A stretch of 14,304 nt of DNA from DAMCAP01 sp964370205 (GCA_964370205.1 CAYJIK010000050.1:1-14304); one strand, 5' to 3'; shown: positions 6,950 to 14,097, counted from the first letter of the stretch. Made by a program: numbers and translations. Notes: generated by a model not told the origin, from the letters alone.

Positions 6950-8203
6950 ATGTTTAAAGACTACATCGACACCATCGCACTTCTGAAAAAGCTAGACCCG
7001 TCCGTCGGCGAAGCTATGCAGAAGGAGTATGACCGTCAGCAGAGAAACATCGAGCTTATAGCGAGTGAGAACATCGTTTCCTCTGCAGTGCTTGCTGCAA
7101 CAGGCAGTGTGCTCACAAACAAGTATGCTGAAGGCTACCCCTCCAAGAGATACTACGGCGGCTGTGAGTGCGTGGATATCGTTGAGAACATCGCACGTGA
7201 CAGAGCTAAGGAGATCTTCGGAGCAGAGCATGCAAACGTTCAGCCTCACTCCGGTTCTCAGGCAAACGCAGGCGCATATTTCGCACTCCTTGAAACAGGT
7301 GACACCATCCTGGGCATGAACCTTGCTCACGGCGGACACCTTACCCACGGCTCTCCTGTAAACTTCTCCGGTAAGCAGTACAACTTCGTAGCTTACGGCG
7401 TTGAAGATGACGGTTTTATCGACTATGCTAAGGTGCTTGAGATAGCTAAAGAGTGCAAGCCCAAGATGATAGTAGCAGGCGCAAGCGCATACCCCAGAGC
7501 GATAGACTTTGAAAAGTTCTCAGAGATCGCTAAGGAAGTTGGCGCTTACCTGATGGTCGACATGGCTCATATAGCCGGTCTTATTGCGGCAGGTCTGCAC
7601 CAGAACCCCGTACCATATGCTGACATCGTAACCTCCACAACTCACAAGACGCTGAGAGGCCCCAGAGGCGGTCTTATCCTGTGCAAGGCAGAGCACGCAG
7701 CTAAGATAGACAAGGCTATATTCCCCGGTTTACAGGGCGGCCCGCTTGAGCATGTTATAGCTGCTAAGGCTGTTAGTTTCGGCGAAGTTATGGCTCCTGA
7801 GTGGAAGGGCTACGCAGAGCAGGTTGTTAAGAACTGTGCTGCACTTGCAGAAGCTCTTAAAGGCCACGGCATCAACATGGTATCCGGCGGTACTGACAAC
7901 CACCTAATCCTAATCGACCTGAGAGATACAGGTGTTACAGGTAAGGTGCTTGAGAAGAGACTGGACGAAGTTTACATCACCGTAAACAAGAATGCAGTCC
8001 CCAACGACCCCACAAGCCCATTCGTAACAAGCGGTATCAGAATCGGTACAGCAGCTGTTACAACAAGAGGCTTCAAGGAAGCTGAGATGGTCAAGATAGC
8101 TTCTTGGATCCACAGAACTATCACCGACTTCGACAACTCTGCTGAAGAAATCAGAAAAGATGTCGAAGCACTTTGCAAGAACTTCCCCATTTACCACGGC
8201 TAA
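6950..8203 (+). CDS. glyA: Serine hydroxymethyltransferase
   Basis: A 417-residue, PLP-dependent cytoplasmic enzyme that interconverts serine plus tetrahydrofolate with glycine plus 5,10-methylene-tetrahydrofolate, the main source of one-carbon units. The length equals that of E. coli GlyA. All landmarks are present: IELIASENIVS (34-44), NKYAEGYPSKRYYGGCE (57-73), NVQPHSGSQAN (96-106), MVDMAHIAGL with the PLP-contacting Asp204 (202-211), and VTSTTHKTLRGPRGG with the Schiff-base Lys233. AAAGGAG sits six to seven bases before ATG, behind a near-consensus promoter and possible operators. Arginine is encoded almost only by AGA (about 13 of 15), unlike neighbouring genes that favour CGT/CGC. This suggests codon selection in a highly expressed gene. 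It is followed by a strong terminator. Identification is certain. Confidence 0.98.
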   Translation: MFKDYIDTIALLKKLDPSVGEAMQKEYDRQQRNIELIASENIVSSAVLAATGSVLTNKYAEGYPSKRYYGGCECVDIVENIARDRAKEIFGAEHANVQPHSGSQANAGAYFALLETGDTILGMNLAHGGHLTHGSPVNFSGKQYNFVAYGVEDDGFIDYAKVLEIAKECKPKMIVAGASAYPRAIDFEKFSEIAKEVGAYLMVDMAHIAGLIAAGLHQNPVPYADIVTSTTHKTLRGPRGGLILCKAEHAAKIDKAIFPGLQGGPLEHVIAAKAVSFGEVMAPEWKGYAEQVVKNCAALAEALKGHGINMVSGGTDNHLILIDLRDTGVTGKVLEKRLDEVYITVNKNAVPNDPTSPFVTSGIRIGTAAVTTRGFKEAEMVKIASWIHRTITDFDNSAEEIRKDVEALCKNFPIYHG

Positions 8204-8246
8204 TAGCTGACGGTTATCGGTTAAATCTATAACTAAAGCGAAATAT

Positions 8247-8280
8247 AAACGGGAGGGGCAACCCTCCCGTTTGGTTTTTT
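8247..8280 (+). terminator. Strong intrinsic terminator after glyA
   Basis: A perfect 11-bp stem, AAACGGGAGGG (8247-8257) with CCCTCCCGTTT (8262-8272), is closed by a GCAA (GNRA) tetraloop and followed by GG and six T. It is the best terminator in the window. The GNAT start codon lies only 26 bases beyond it. Confidence 0.92.
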
Positions 8281-8306
8281 GAAGTCTTTTGAAAATGGAG
8301 GGCAGT

Positions 8307-8774
8307 ATGATTGTTAGGCAGATGAAGAAAACGGATATAGCCGAGGTTAAAGCGTTGGGACTTGCGGTTCATATGCTACACGCTGATGCACGTTCAGATA
8401 TATTCGAGCAGGTGAATCCCTTTGATGAGGACTACCTCAAAATCGCAGTGGAGAGTAACGGTATGCTCGCTGTCGTCTGCGAGGTTGACGGTGTAGTGGT
8501 TGGCTTTTCGCTGGCTGTACTGCGTGAAACTCCCAAGCACGACCCTGTCCTCAAGTACAGACGTATAGCCCATATCGAGGCGATGAGTGTTCACAGTGAC
8601 TACAGGGGTAGAGGTGTCGGTAGAGCGCTCTACAACACCACCGCAAAAAGCGCTAAAGCCTCCGGTGCAAACGCTGTTGAACTTACCGTGTGGGAGTTTA
8701 ACGACGACGCACGCCGCTTCTATGAAAGCCTGGGACTAACAGTGCAGAGTACCGTGATGGAAGAAAGGCTGTAA
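8307..8774 (+). CDS. GNAT family N-acetyltransferase
   Basis: A 155-residue acetyltransferase with textbook GNAT layout: N-terminal MIVRQMKKTDIAEV, strand DGVVVGFSLAVL (about 66-77), strand plus acetyl-CoA loop HIEAMSVHSDYRGRGVGRALYN (about 90-111, R-G-R-G-V-G), and motif B ELTVWEFNDDARRFYESLGL (about 127-146). The final segment, VQSTVMEERL, suits the end of the fold. The frame extends upstream to a TTG at 8289, but GGAGGG at 8297-8302 is a ribosome binding site for ATG 8307. It sits 26 bases after the glyA terminator, with no convincing promoter in between, so expression may depend on readthrough. It converges on nrdJ across repeat copy 3. Substrate unknown; it could be a RimI-like protein or small-molecule acetyltransferase. 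Confidence 0.88.
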   Translation: MIVRQMKKTDIAEVKALGLAVHMLHADARSDIFEQVNPFDEDYLKIAVESNGMLAVVCEVDGVVVGFSLAVLRETPKHDPVLKYRRIAHIEAMSVHSDYRGRGVGRALYNTTAKSAKASGANAVELTVWEFNDDARRFYESLGLTVQSTVMEERL

Positions 8775-8834
8775 GCGGTTTAAGGCGCTTTTGACCGATT
8801 GTTTGACATTAAAATAGATAGACACACAAAAAGT

Positions 8835-8913
8835 GTAGGGGTCGATGCCTACATCGACCCGAAACGGCGGCTTTGCACCAAGGTTTCGGGCTGATGAGGG
8901 CATCAGCCCCTAC
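8835..8913 (-). repeat. Paired-hairpin palindromic repeat, copy 3 (best example)
   Basis: A 79-bp element that folds without unpaired junction bases. The outer stem is GTAGGGG (8835-8841) with CCCCTAC (8907-8913). Arm 1 is TCGATG/CATCGA around CCTA (8842-8857). The inner stem is CCCGAAAC (8858-8865) with GTTTCGGG (8883-8890) around a 17-base loop. Arm 3 is CTGATG/CATCAG around AGGG (8891-8906). The CCAAGG next to GTTTCGGG gives minus orientation. It lies between convergent GNAT and nrdJ genes and has T runs on both exits (ATTTTTT on plus, CTTTTTG on minus), so it can serve as a two-way terminator. Confidence 0.9.
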
Positions 8914-8943
8914 ATTTTTTAGAAAATAAAAATTTACGTAATA

Positions 8944-11223
8944 CTAGTTACACTTAGAATATCCGCACAGGCGACAGGTTACACAACCGCCTTCCTGCTC
9001 CATTGTTTGTCCGCATTCGGGGCAGTACTTCATTTTTCCACCTGTTTCTATGACCTCTGTCATGGTAGGTCTGGTGGACAGCGCAGGTAGCATGAGTGAG
9101 GACGCTCCACTATTGGTTGCGCCGATCTCCTTGTATACACGCTCTATAACCCTTGCAATAGCGTCAGGGCAGGAGGTGCAACGCATGTTGGACTGGCGAA
9201 TAGTCGACGGGCAACGTATACCTCTCAGCTGGCCGACAATCTCCTCCAGCTTAACACCTGAGCGTAGCGCTATGGACGCAAGCCTTGCCGCCGCTTCGGA
9301 CTGGGAGGGGCAACCGCCTGCTTTACCTGTCGAGGTGAATATCTCGCAGATACCCTCGTCGTCATAGTTTACTGTTATGTAGAGATTTCCGCAACCTATA
9401 CGCACCTTTTCGGTGATACCTCTTGTTATCTCAGGGCGAGGGCGTGGGAGGATGTCCTTGCGGTAGGTAGTGGTTTCTGCATTTTCCGCTCCCGCTTCTT
9501 CCTCTGCCTTGCCGACATTCAGCACCTGTAGCTGACGGCTTCCGTCACGGTAGATGGTAACACCCTTACAGTCCAGCTGATACGCAAGCAGGAACACTTC
9601 ACGTACTTCTTCCTGTGTGGCTTCGTTTGTGAAGTTTACCGTTTTGGACACGGCGTTGTCGGTGTGCTGTTGGAATGCCGCCTGCATTTTTATGTGATAA
9701 AGCGGTGAAATGTCATGCGAAGACACGAACACACGCTTGATGTCGTCCGGTATCTCGTCTATGTGGGCAAGTGTGCCCTCATTTGCTATCTTCTCCATTA
9801 GCTCGGCGGTGTACAGTCCTCTGTCACGGAGTGCTTCTTCCAGTATCGGGTTCACCTCTGCAAGAAGGGTGTTGTCCATTACACGGCGGAAGTAAGCGTA
9901 CGCAAATATCGGTTCTACGCCGGAGGAGCAGGACGCTATGATGGACAGCGTGCCTGTGGGGGCTATTGTGGTGGTTGTGGCGTTACGCATTTCGGGGCCG
10001 TCTTTGAAGATGCTCTCGCCGAACAGTGGGAATGCACCTCTCACCTTTGCGAGTGCCTGTGTAGCCTTGTGTGACTCGTCATTTATAAACTTCATGACCT
10101 CTGCACCCATCTTCACGCCCTCGTCCGAGTTGTAAGGTATACCCAGACGTAAAAGCATGTCCGAGAAGCCCATGACACCAAGCCCGACCTTGCGTGTCTG
10201 CTTAGTGGTTTCCTCTATAGCTTCAAGCGGATAGCGATTAACTTCTATAACATTATCAAGGAAGTGAACAGCCTTATGTACAGTAGCTGCCAGGTGCTTC
10301 CAGTTCACTTCGTACTTCTTGCCCTTTTTGGTGAGCATATTATCAAGGTTTATAGAACCTAGGTTGCACGACTCATACGGCAGTAGCGGTTGCTCTCCAC
10401 AGGGGTTTGTGGACTCTATCTCGCCTTGTGACGGTACAACGTTGTCACGGTTTAGGCGGTCAAGGAAGATGATGCCCGGCTCGCCGTTGTGCCATGCACC
10501 GGACACTATACTCTCAAACACCTCGGGGGCGGACAGCTCGCCGACAACCTGCTTGGTCTTTGGGTCTATCAGGTTGTAGTTCTCCCCTGCTTCTACCGCT
10601 CTCATAAACTCCTCTGTAACGCCTACTGAGATGTTAAAGTTGGTGATGTCGGCGTTATCAGACTTACATGTGATAAAGTTCTGTATATCAGGGTGGTCTA
10701 CTCTGAGGATGCCCATGTTTGCGCCACGTCTTGTGCCACCTTGCTTGACTGCTTCTGTAGCCATGTTAAATACACGCATAAAGCTGACAGGTCCACTGGC
10801 GACACCGCCTGTAGAGCGCACCTGAGAGCCGCTCGCACGCAGACGTGAGAAGGAAAAGCCTGTCCCACCGCCCGACTTATGTATAAGTGCGGCCTGCTTT
10901 ATGGTTTCAAAAATTTCCTCCATGCTGTCCCCTATGGGTAGCACAAAACATGCAGAAAGCTGTCCAAGCTCCTTACCTGCGTTCATGAGTGTCGGAGAAT
11001 TAGGCAGAAAGTCTAAATCCGTCATCATGGTATAGAACTGGTCGGACAGCGCTTTTATGTCTGCCTCGCTGTTGTATTTTGTGTCAGCCGCCGCTATAGC
11101 GTCCGACACACGACGGAACATACCCTCTATAGTTTCTACCACTTCTCCGTTTTCATCGCGGGTTAGGTAGCGTTTGGAGAGGACTTCTTTGGCATTGCTA
11201 GATATCGGCATTTTATTTCTCAT
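8944..11223 (-). CDS. nrdJ: Adenosylcobalamin-dependent (class II) ribonucleoside-diphosphate reductase
   Basis: A 759-residue, B12-dependent reductase that makes deoxyribonucleotides with or without oxygen. The catalytic barrel shows LPNSPTLMNAG, LSACFVLP with redox Cys92, KSGGGTGFSFSRLR (117-129), and NPCGE (273-277), with thiyl-radical Cys275 flanked by Asn273 and Glu277. The redox partner Cys286 lies 11 residues on, the same spacing as in Thermotoga NrdJ. The C-terminal part has the TSCPD domain motif (683-687) and a Cys-rich tail (CPEC...CVTCRLCGYSKC) thought to relay electrons. There is no N-terminal ATP-cone, so dATP activity control of that type is absent. The ORF starts at ATG 11223, where AAAGG is too close; ATG 11211 (MPISSN) fits the GGATGAG site better, giving 755 residues. 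Transcribed alone. Confidence 0.97.
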   Translation of the reverse strand: MRNKMPISSNAKEVLSKRYLTRDENGEVVETIEGMFRRVSDAIAAADTKYNSEADIKALSDQFYTMMTDLDFLPNSPTLMNAGKELGQLSACFVLPIGDSMEEIFETIKQAALIHKSGGGTGFSFSRLRASGSQVRSTGGVASGPVSFMRVFNMATEAVKQGGTRRGANMGILRVDHPDIQNFITCKSDNADITNFNISVGVTEEFMRAVEAGENYNLIDPKTKQVVGELSAPEVFESIVSGAWHNGEPGIIFLDRLNRDNVVPSQGEIESTNPCGEQPLLPYESCNLGSINLDNMLTKKGKKYEVNWKHLAATVHKAVHFLDNVIEVNRYPLEAIEETTKQTRKVGLGVMGFSDMLLRLGIPYNSDEGVKMGAEVMKFINDESHKATQALAKVRGAFPLFGESIFKDGPEMRNATTTTIAPTGTLSIIASCSSGVEPIFAYAYFRRVMDNTLLAEVNPILEEALRDRGLYTAELMEKIANEGTLAHIDEIPDDIKRVFVSSHDISPLYHIKMQAAFQQHTDNAVSKTVNFTNEATQEEVREVFLLAYQLDCKGVTIYRDGSRQLQVLNVGKAEEEAGAENAETTTYRKDILPRPRPEITRGITEKVRIGCGNLYITVNYDDEGICEIFTSTGKAGGCPSQSEAAARLASIALRSGVKLEEIVGQLRGIRCPSTIRQSNMRCTSCPDAIARVIERVYKEIGATNSGASSLMLPALSTRPTMTEVIETGGKMKYCPECGQTMEQEGGCVTCRLCGYSKCN

Positions 11224-11275
11224 CCTTTCATTTCTTAAACATTGAATAATAGGTTTCTCTGCTTTATGTTTTTAG

Positions 11276-11308
11276 TTAAGGTTATCAGCTTAAAAGTGCT
11301 AACCTTAA
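11276..11308 (-). promoter_or_regulatory. Inverted repeat in the nrdJ leader
   Basis: TTAAGGTTA (11276-11284) and TAACCTTAA (11300-11308) form a perfect 9-bp inverted repeat with a 15-base spacer. It lies between the predicted nrdJ start site (about 11321) and its start codon. It could act as an mRNA stem or as a repressor operator. It does not look like an NrdR box or a cobalamin riboswitch. Confidence 0.5.
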
Positions 11309-11327
11309 TCAAATATTTGCTTTAACC

Positions 11328-11356
11328 ATTGTATCACTTTTAGGCTAAGGACACAA
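11328..11356 (-). promoter_or_regulatory. nrdJ promoter
   Basis: On the minus strand, TTGTGT (11356-11351) and TACAAT (11333-11328) are 17 bases apart, and TGA before the -10 makes it an extended -10 element. The leader would be about 100 bases. The remainder of the 11357-11531 gap is AT-rich with no feature that I can support. Confidence 0.6.
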
Positions 11357-11531
11357 TAAGAAATAATGACAGAAATATGTGGTAAGGAACTGTGTATTTT
11401 GTGAATGAGGTAATTAATGGCAATTAAAAACAGATTTTCGTTACAATTGGATTGCTTTTACTTTGGCTTAAATAGTATTTTTTCTTATTCTGTTTAAAAT
11501 GTTATCACACAAAACAATATTCAAAAAAAAC

Positions 11532-11609
11532 GTAGGGGTCGATGCCTACATCGACCCGAAACGTCGGTTTTACCCAAGGTTTCGGGCTGATGTGGGCATC
11601 AGCCCCTAC
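11532..11609 (-). repeat. Paired-hairpin palindromic repeat, copy 4
   Basis: A 78-bp near twin of copy 3, with identical outer stem, arm 1 and inner stem. The loop is shorter and arm 3 has loop TGGG in place of AGGG. GTAGGGG is at 11532-11538, CCCGAAAC at 11555-11562, GTTTCGGG at 11579-11586, and CCCCTAC at 11603-11609. It lies 27 bases past the degV-family stop codon in minus orientation. Read that way, the outer stem is followed by G and eight T, an intrinsic-terminator layout. Confidence 0.9.
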
Positions 11610-11636
11610 ATTTGTTATACATCATTTATTGGCATA

Positions 11637-12476
11637 CTAAAACGACAACAAAAGCGCTCCGATATTCGAATAGTAGGACACCAGCCCTCTTGCATGGTAA
11701 ATTTCTACATCAACACCGCTGAACTCTTGCTCTATCGCCGCTTTGAGGGTGTTTGCGCCGTTTTCGTTGAAGCAGTGGGTTATGAGGACGGGTTTGTCGC
11801 CGACTGTCCCCTTTGCTTTCATCAGTGCGATTATCTTCTTTATTGCGCCGCTCTCGCCTCGTGGCTTTTCGATGACCTCTATTGTCCCCTCCGACGTTGC
11901 AGTCGCAACCGCTCTGATATTAAGGGTGGTGGCGACAATCCCTGCAATCTTGGACATTCTACCCGATTTTATCAGGTTGTCATAAGAGCCGAGTGCAAAC
12001 AGGAAGCCTATTGTTTTAAGGTAAGCATCCGCAGCGTCGCAAACCTCCTGAAAGGATAGGCCACTCTTTATCAGTTCTTTCACCTTTTTAATCATCATAA
12101 CCATGGTAGTGGCAGTGGAGCGTGTGTCAATGACGTGTATGTTCTTTTCCGGCCAGCGCTCTTTCGCCAGCTTTTGTGCGTTCACAGCGCAGTTATATGT
12201 ACCACTGAGTGCTGAGGTCATTATAATGGCGATAATGTTGTCACCCTCTTCAAACTCGCTTAAAAACTCGTCCGGCGAGGGGCAGGCACTGGACGATGCG
12301 CCTTTATGTTGTTTCATATGCTCAAGCATCTTTGGCAGGTCGAGGTTTTCATCGTCAACATATTCGGTATCGCCAACAATAATCTTCAAAGGTGCAACGC
12401 CAAAACCTATCCCCTCCTCCTCCATCATATGCGGTCTGAGGTCGCAGGAACTATCCGCTACTATCTTCCACTTCAT
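11637..12476 (-). CDS. DegV family (fatty-acid-binding, FakB-like) protein
   Basis: A 279-residue DegV/EDD-fold protein. Members bind a fatty acid in a cleft between two domains, and the FakB members present it to the kinase FakA for use in phospholipid synthesis. Landmarks are the N-terminal KIVADSSCDL (4-13), VAPLKIIVGDTEYVDDENLD, SSSACPSPDEFLSEF (about 62-76), MTSALSGTYNCAV (about 86-98, with the serine/threonine-rich ligand site), the IKSGRMSKIAG segment (about 169-179), and VLITHCFNENGA near the end. Length is typical. The frame extends seven codons upstream to 12497, but AAAGGG lies before ATG 12476, so that start is preferred. No partner kinase gene is in the window. Transcribed alone, and followed by repeat copy 4. 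Family certain, ligand inferred from family. Confidence 0.93.
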   Translation of the reverse strand: MKWKIVADSSCDLRPHMMEEEGIGFGVAPLKIIVGDTEYVDDENLDLPKMLEHMKQHKGASSSACPSPDEFLSEFEEGDNIIAIIMTSALSGTYNCAVNAQKLAKERWPEKNIHVIDTRSTATTMVMMIKKVKELIKSGLSFQEVCDAADAYLKTIGFLFALGSYDNLIKSGRMSKIAGIVATTLNIRAVATATSEGTIEVIEKPRGESGAIKKIIALMKAKGTVGDKPVLITHCFNENGANTLKAAIEQEFSGVDVEIYHARGLVSYYSNIGALLLSF

Positions 12477-12554
12477 AAAAACACCCTTTCTGTTCATATA
12501 TTATCAAATGTAAACCTTCTGTGATTTTGTGTATAACCGCACTACATTGTGAAA

Positions 12555-12570
12555 TGTAACAGTTGTAACA
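12555..12570. repeat. Short direct repeat TGTAACA upstream of the DegV gene
   Basis: TGTAACA occurs at 12555-12561 and 12564-12570, a nine-base period, in the divergent gap between the DegV and M24 peptidase genes. TACATT/AATGTA (around 12543-12558) overlaps the first copy as a small inverted repeat. It is a possible regulator site; no known box is recognised. The rest of 12577-12770 shows only short incidental palindromes. Confidence 0.3.
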
Positions 12571-12775
12571 TCAAATTAACCAAATTTATCCTCTTAATAT
12601 ATATAGTATCACAACAAACTGCTGTTGTCTATGCCACTTTTGGGAAGATTTCAATGTTTACCGTTACGAAACATTCTGCACATATAAAATTTTCTATTGT
12701 GGCTGTGATAACGACTAGCTTGCAAATCGGTGAGGTGTCATCCCGACACGATTCGCAAAACACACCAAAAAAGTG

Positions 12776-12803
12776 TTGATACCCTCATCGGCCCGAACTT
12801 TGG
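12776..12803 (+). repeat. Decayed half copy of the paired-hairpin repeat
   Basis: These 28 bases match the canonical 5' half-unit (CTGATG, CCCT, CATCAG, CCCGAAAC, CTTGG as read on the minus strand of copy 3) at about 24 of 29 aligned positions, with GTAGGGG deleted except GTG. The flank CACACCAAAAAAGTGT (12761-12776) also matches the flank of copy 3 (CACACAAAAAGTGT). The other half is absent. It lies about 60 bases upstream of the M24 peptidase promoter, not at a gene end. Confidence 0.6.
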
Positions 12804-12865
12804 AGTAAAGCAGTGTAAATACTATGGATTTGTGACGATTATCTAAATTATAGCAAGCAACGCTC

Positions 12866-12894
12866 TATACAATAGTGCAAGATTATATTATAAT
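12866..12894 (+). promoter_or_regulatory. Promoter of the M24 peptidase gene
   Basis: TATACA (12866-12871) and TATAAT (12889-12894) are 17 bases apart. Transcription would start near 12901, about 33 bases before ATG 12934. Confidence 0.65.
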
Positions 12895-12933
12895 AGAAAA
12901 TACAAAGAACATTTAAGAAAGGTGCGATTTACT

Positions 12934-14097
12934 ATGAAAATGCAAAAGCGTGTTTCCTCACTGCAAGAGGCATTGGCGGCAGATGGTATTGACGGTGCAG
13001 TGTTTGCGACGAGTGCAGCAGTGCAATACCTGCTTGATGCGGGAAAGCTATACTTCTGGCAGAGGACCTCTGCCACAGGGGGACTATCGGAAAACCGTCC
13101 CGAAACGCACTTTCAGGGTCAACCTGATATGGTGCTGTACATACCGAAAAACGATGAACCCGTGCTGTTTTTAACCCCTCACCGTGCAAAAGCAATGGAA
13201 GCTGTAAACATCAAAAAGGTTGTTACCTTCTTTGCAACACTGGGCGAGGAAGTGTCCGCCAAGCTTGACGGCAAGAAGCTTGCGTATGGTGAAGCTTGCG
13301 CACCTTACCTCAAGGCGATGATAGAAGAAGCAGGGATTGAGCCTGTTTTCGGTGAGATGTACACCGACAGACTGCGCTGTATCAAAGACGAGGACGAAAT
13401 CGCTCTTATGCGTAGGCTTGCGAAGTTCACTGACGATGCTATGCTGCACACCACAAAGTTCCTGCGTCCCGGCATAACCTCATACGAAGTTGAACAGATA
13501 CTGGCGAAGTACGGCAGTGACAACGGCGCTACAGACCTGTCCTTCTCCCCTGCCTGTATTCTTATCAAAACGGGGGCTGACGGCTCTGATGACCTCTATG
13601 GACATCCTATCAATCAGCCGATGGTCGAAGGAACGGGTATCGGCTTTGACTTTGGTTTTGTTATAGACGGTTACTGCTCTGACTATGGGCGTTCCTTCTA
13701 CAGCGGCAAGCCGAGCGACCTACTAAAAGACGGCTACAAAGCTCTCCACGATGCGCAACTTGCGTACATTGCTTCTATACGTCCCGGCATGAAAATGGAC
13801 AGCTGCTTTGCCGACATTAAAAAGCACATGGACGGAAGTTCATACGGCAAGTACCTCCGCAAAGCCGGCGATCTCGACATCATGGGACATCAAATCGGCA
13901 TAGAAGTCCACGAGCGTCCTTGGCTACACAACTCGCAAGAGGCGGTCTTTATGCCAGGTATGGTCATGTGTATTGAGCCAAAGCTGTGGGTGCAAGGTCA
14001 CGCTTATTTCCGTTGTGAGGACATGGTGCTTATAACAGAAAATGGTGCAGAGTCACTCACAGTGTTTGATAGAGATATGCTGGAGTTGCCTGTTTAG
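12934..14097 (+). CDS. M24 family metallopeptidase (Xaa-Pro aminopeptidase/dipeptidase type)
   Basis: A 387-residue, two-domain cytoplasmic peptidase of the pita-bread fold, expected to remove residues N-terminal to proline using two metal ions. Residues 1-150 form the creatinase-like N-domain (KRVSSLQEALAADGIDGAVF). The catalytic domain follows DRLRCIKDEDEIALMRR. All five metal ligands are visible: Asp239 in GIGFDFGFVIDGY, Asp250 in CSDYGRSF, His319 in MGHQIGIEVHERP, Glu348 in CIEPKLW and Glu362 in RCEDMVLIT, so it should be active. A GTG at 12922 would add four residues, but it lies within the AAAGGTG ribosome binding site for ATG 12934, which is preferred. Transcribed alone from a good promoter. 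Exact specificity (aminopeptidase P versus prolidase) cannot be decided. Confidence 0.93.
   Translation: MKMQKRVSSLQEALAADGIDGAVFATSAAVQYLLDAGKLYFWQRTSATGGLSENRPETHFQGQPDMVLYIPKNDEPVLFLTPHRAKAMEAVNIKKVVTFFATLGEEVSAKLDGKKLAYGEACAPYLKAMIEEAGIEPVFGEMYTDRLRCIKDEDEIALMRRLAKFTDDAMLHTTKFLRPGITSYEVEQILAKYGSDNGATDLSFSPACILIKTGADGSDDLYGHPINQPMVEGTGIGFDFGFVIDGYCSDYGRSFYSGKPSDLLKDGYKALHDAQLAYIASIRPGMKMDSCFADIKKHMDGSSYGKYLRKAGDLDIMGHQIGIEVHERPWLHNSQEAVFMPGMVMCIEPKLWVQGHAYFRCEDMVLITENGAESLTVFDRDMLELPV

Noticed and set aside
8804..8809. Perfect TTGACA hexamer after the fourth GNAT gene
   Set aside because: No -10-like hexamer lies 16-18 bases downstream (the position holds CAAAAA), and the DNA leads into repeat copy 3 and the nrdJ 3' end.
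11224..11531. Cobalamin riboswitch or NrdR boxes upstream of nrdJ
   Set aside because: I read both strands for the conserved B12-box and paired 16-bp NrdR-like boxes and saw neither; only the 9-bp inverted repeat is present.
1441..11609. CRISPR array or insertion sequence as the source of the repeated GTAGGGG segments
   Set aside because: Copies are kilobases apart, intergenic, 78-98 bp with internal hairpins, have no spacers and no transposase gene in the window; they fit a dispersed palindromic repeat family.
11499..12059. 186-codon plus-strand frame opposite the DegV gene
   Set aside because: Lies largely antisense to a certain coding gene and begins in repeat copy 4; it is a mirror of the real gene's composition.
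12549..12779. 76-codon plus-strand frame with a Cys-rich start and hydrophobic middle
   Set aside because: It begins with GTG without a ribosome binding site, runs into the decayed repeat, and shows no recognisable family or codon bias.
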